Positions 62,498 through 64,000 of a DNA stretch of 64,000 nucleotides are shown one piece after another. The notes beneath the pieces are model-generated. The model saw only the letters and a list, made by a program, of their open reading frames with translations, was not told where the DNA came from and did not search any database. Where the stretch lies: assembly GCA_002840125.1 (NCBI GenBank), contig PGZF01000005.1, positions 310,001-374,000 of the forward strand, given 5' to 3'. Origin of the DNA: Gammaproteobacteria bacterium HGW-Gammaproteobacteria-15 (GTDB lineage Bacteria > Pseudomonadota > Gammaproteobacteria > Enterobacterales > Alteromonadaceae). A program made the translations under genes and the position numbers. Every line of letters starts with the position of its first letter. Position 1 is the stretch's first letter.

Positions 62498-63204
62498 CTT
62501 ACAGCGTTGTTATAGTGGAAGATGAAATAGAAGTAGCGCAATTACTAGCGCAGTACTTATTGTCGCCGGATAAAAGGCGCGCCAATGCACCACGTTACCA
62601 GGTACTGGGCATAGCCAGCGATCTGGCCACGGCGCGCTCGGTATTGTCGGCACTGAACCCGGCGTTGATCCTGCTGGACGTGCATCTGCCTGATGGCAAT
62701 GGCCTGACACTGCTGTCTGAACTGCGTGCCCGCGACACTAAAAGTGAGATTATGTTGCTAACCGCCGCCAAAGAAGTGCAGGTACTGGAAAAAGCTATGC
62801 AACTGGGTGTTTGTGACTTTCTGGTCAAGCCTATAATGCTCTCCAGGCTGGACCAGGCATTAAGCCGGTTTGAAGAAAAACAGCAGCATTTATCTGCTGC
62901 GCGTGAAGTCACGCAATCAATGGTAGATGCGCTGTTTTTAAACCCGGCCGACAACCCGAAAGACAACACTACTATCCGCCTGCCCAAAGGGGTAGACAGC
63001 CTGACCCTGCAAAAAGTACGGCAGGTTTTCAATGCGACACCCGAGCTAGCTTACACCGCCCAGCGTATCGGCGAGCAACTGGGCATCAGCCGCTCTACCG
63101 CACGGCGCTATCTGGAATATTTGCTGGAAAGTGCAGAACTGATGGTCGATCAACACTACGGCGCTATCGGTCGGCCAGAACGCAGCTATCGTAAGTGCCG
63201 TTAG
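62494..63204 (+). CDS. CitB/DcuR-family response regulator
   Basis: A 236-residue regulator. The receiver has E9-D10, phosphoacceptor D62 (ILLDVHLPDGNGL), T/K pair (MLLTAAKEV, VKPIMLSRL). The C-terminal helix-turn-helix YTAQRIGEQLGISRSTARRY is the CitB/DcuR type. With the kinase it should activate the porin-TctCBA operon; the inverted repeat at 56384-56404 is a candidate binding site. Confidence 0.94.
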   Translation: MTYSVVIVEDEIEVAQLLAQYLLSPDKRRANAPRYQVLGIASDLATARSVLSALNPALILLDVHLPDGNGLTLLSELRARDTKSEIMLLTAAKEVQVLEKAMQLGVCDFLVKPIMLSRLDQALSRFEEKQQHLSAAREVTQSMVDALFLNPADNPKDNTTIRLPKGVDSLTLQKVRQVFNATPELAYTAQRIGEQLGISRSTARRYLEYLLESAELMVDQHYGAIGRPERSYRKCR

Positions 63205-63250
63205 CCGGCTTATGCAGCGCTGACTTGACTTTTGTTAACAACAGCATTAT

Positions 63251-63270
63251 AAATGCGAACCATTCTCATT
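63251..63270 (+). promoter_or_regulatory. Fur box upstream of the second TonB receptor
   Basis: AAATGCGAACCATTCTCATT follows the classic AATGCGAAT-N-ATTCTCATT form of Fur boxes. It lies 26 bases before the receptor ATG, so it would overlap the promoter or leader. Confidence 0.65.
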
Positions 63271-63295
63271 GCATTTTGTGTTAATAAGGTTGGTT

Positions 63296-64000
63296 ATGTC
63301 TGCTCTGCCCCGCTTTACCCCATCGCGCATCGCTTTGGCATTGTTATTATGCAGCCCGCTGTTGCAGGCCAACGACGATGCTATAGAGCATATTCAGGTG
63401 AGCGCTACACGCAGCAGTGCGCCGGTCAGTACAGTGCCCGCCACCATTACTGTGATCACGCAAGAGCAAATTGCCAGCCAGCTGGCGTTTACCCAGGATA
63501 TTTCGGCCATTTTGGGCAACCTGTTACCCGGTTTTTCGCCCAGCCGGCAAAAGCTAACCTCGGCCGGTGAAACACTGCGCGGCCGCGAACCGCTGTATAT
63601 GATTGACGGTGTGCCACAGTCTAACCCACTGCGTAACGGCTCACGCGATGGCAAAACCATCGATCCGGCCATGATAGAGCGCATTGAAGTGATCCGCGGT
63701 GCCAATGCCATCCAGGGTATGGGCGCCAGTGGCGGCATTATTAACATTATTACCAAATCAGCCGCAGACAACCGCCACCAGCTTAGCGCCGGCTTTACCA
63801 CACCTACAGCCGGTGGCAGCGATAGCCAGAGTTATAAAGCCAGTTATTTACATAGCTATCAGCAGCAGGGTTTTGCTGTGGTAGCCGGCGTGGCGGCCAG
63901 CGATACCGGTATGTACCGCGATGGCAATGGCAAGCTGATTGGCGTTGACGGCACCCAGGGCGATACCATGGACTCGCGCAGCATTGATGTGTTTGTTAAG
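63296..64000 (+). CDS. TonB-dependent receptor (partial, cut by window end)
   Basis: The frame opens with ATG at 63296 (AAGG 6 bases upstream) and stays open for 235 codons to the window end. Signal peptide: RIALALLLCSPLLQA. Then the TonB box region (DAIEHIQVSATRSSA), and a plug domain with TVPATITVITQEQIASQL, LGNLLPGFSPS, RGREPLYMIDGVPQSNPL, IERIEVIRGANAIQGMGASG and GIINIITK. Barrel strands have just begun. The plug resembles siderophore or vitamin receptors of the IutA/BtuB kind. The Fur box argues for ferric-siderophore or haem uptake. Confidence 0.92.
   Translation, partial: MSALPRFTPSRIALALLLCSPLLQANDDAIEHIQVSATRSSAPVSTVPATITVITQEQIASQLAFTQDISAILGNLLPGFSPSRQKLTSAGETLRGREPLYMIDGVPQSNPLRNGSRDGKTIDPAMIERIEVIRGANAIQGMGASGGIINIITKSAADNRHQLSAGFTTPTAGGSDSQSYKASYLHSYQQQGFAVVAGVAASDTGMYRDGNGKLIGVDGTQGDTMDSRSIDVFVK

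Noticed and set aside
1-64000. CRISPR arrays, insertion sequences, prophage genes, rRNA and tRNA genes
   Set aside because: No regularly spaced direct repeats, transposase, integrase or phage structural gene, and no cloverleaf or rRNA signature was found on reading both strands.

Overview
The window is 64 kb of a gammaproteobacterial chromosome. The gene set (PepSY/TonB iron uptake, MipA/DUF3019 with an RstAB-like two-component system, DUF3334, Bcr/CflA, YifB/ComM, RND/LolA-like/porin operon, RIO kinase, DUF326 copper protein, TctCBA) and the codon style fit the Rheinheimera/Alishewanella/Arsukibacterium group. That placement is inferred from gene content only. No rRNA or tRNA gene was seen. 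Both ends cut genes: a PepSY membrane protein at the left edge and a TonB-dependent receptor at the right edge.

Layout. 1-3.2 kb: Fur-type iron uptake (receptor plus PepSY protein). 3.3-6.8 kb: a giant YwqK-repeat secreted protein and a LacI-family regulator. 7.1-10.2 kb: tightly overlapping MipA, DUF3019, response regulator and sensor kinase operon. 10.3-17.3 kb: DUF3334, MFS efflux, a small acidic protein, SLC13 permease, pyrC and comM. 17.4-22.2 kb: an MMPL/RND exporter, LolA-like periplasmic protein and FimV-N/beta-barrel operon, probably envelope lipid traffic. 22.2-29.3 kb: SRPBCC protein, SWIM-SNF2 helicase, GH13 alpha-amylase, Mpo1-like protein and endonuclease I.

About 29.3-34.8 kb is accessory DNA. 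It holds a glycine-zipper stress-type protein, a decayed second copy of the endA 3' end, an AT-rich HEPN/AbiU2-like gene whose stop codon lies inside an integron attC-like site, an Excalibur-type lipoprotein directly behind that attC, an effector-like protein and a pair of diverged 95-bp repeats. 34.8-48.2 kb is ordinary accessory metabolism and signalling (YbhB, AraC, MCP, deacetylase, MAPEG, RIO kinase, DUF326/CBS, LytTR, acyltransferase, histidine phosphatase). It also holds a two-gene unit resembling a peptidoglycan amidase effector with a periplasmic immunity partner (42.3-43.2 kb).

48.3-55.0 kb looks like a defence cluster. A MNT-HEPN (HepT/MntA) toxin-antitoxin pair abuts a translationally coupled SMC condensin operon of the Mks/Wadjet type, whose fourth reading frame is broken. 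56.5-63.2 kb is a complete tricarboxylate uptake locus: OprO/P-type porin, TctC, TctB, TctA and a CitA/CitB-like two-component system, with a perfect inverted repeat upstream of the porin as a candidate operator.

Three copies of one intergenic element (15.6, 28.4 and 60.8 kb) share a conserved centre. Their paired flanks differ between copies but stay complementary within each copy, which points to a structured RNA or terminator family. This is the most interesting non-coding signal in the window.
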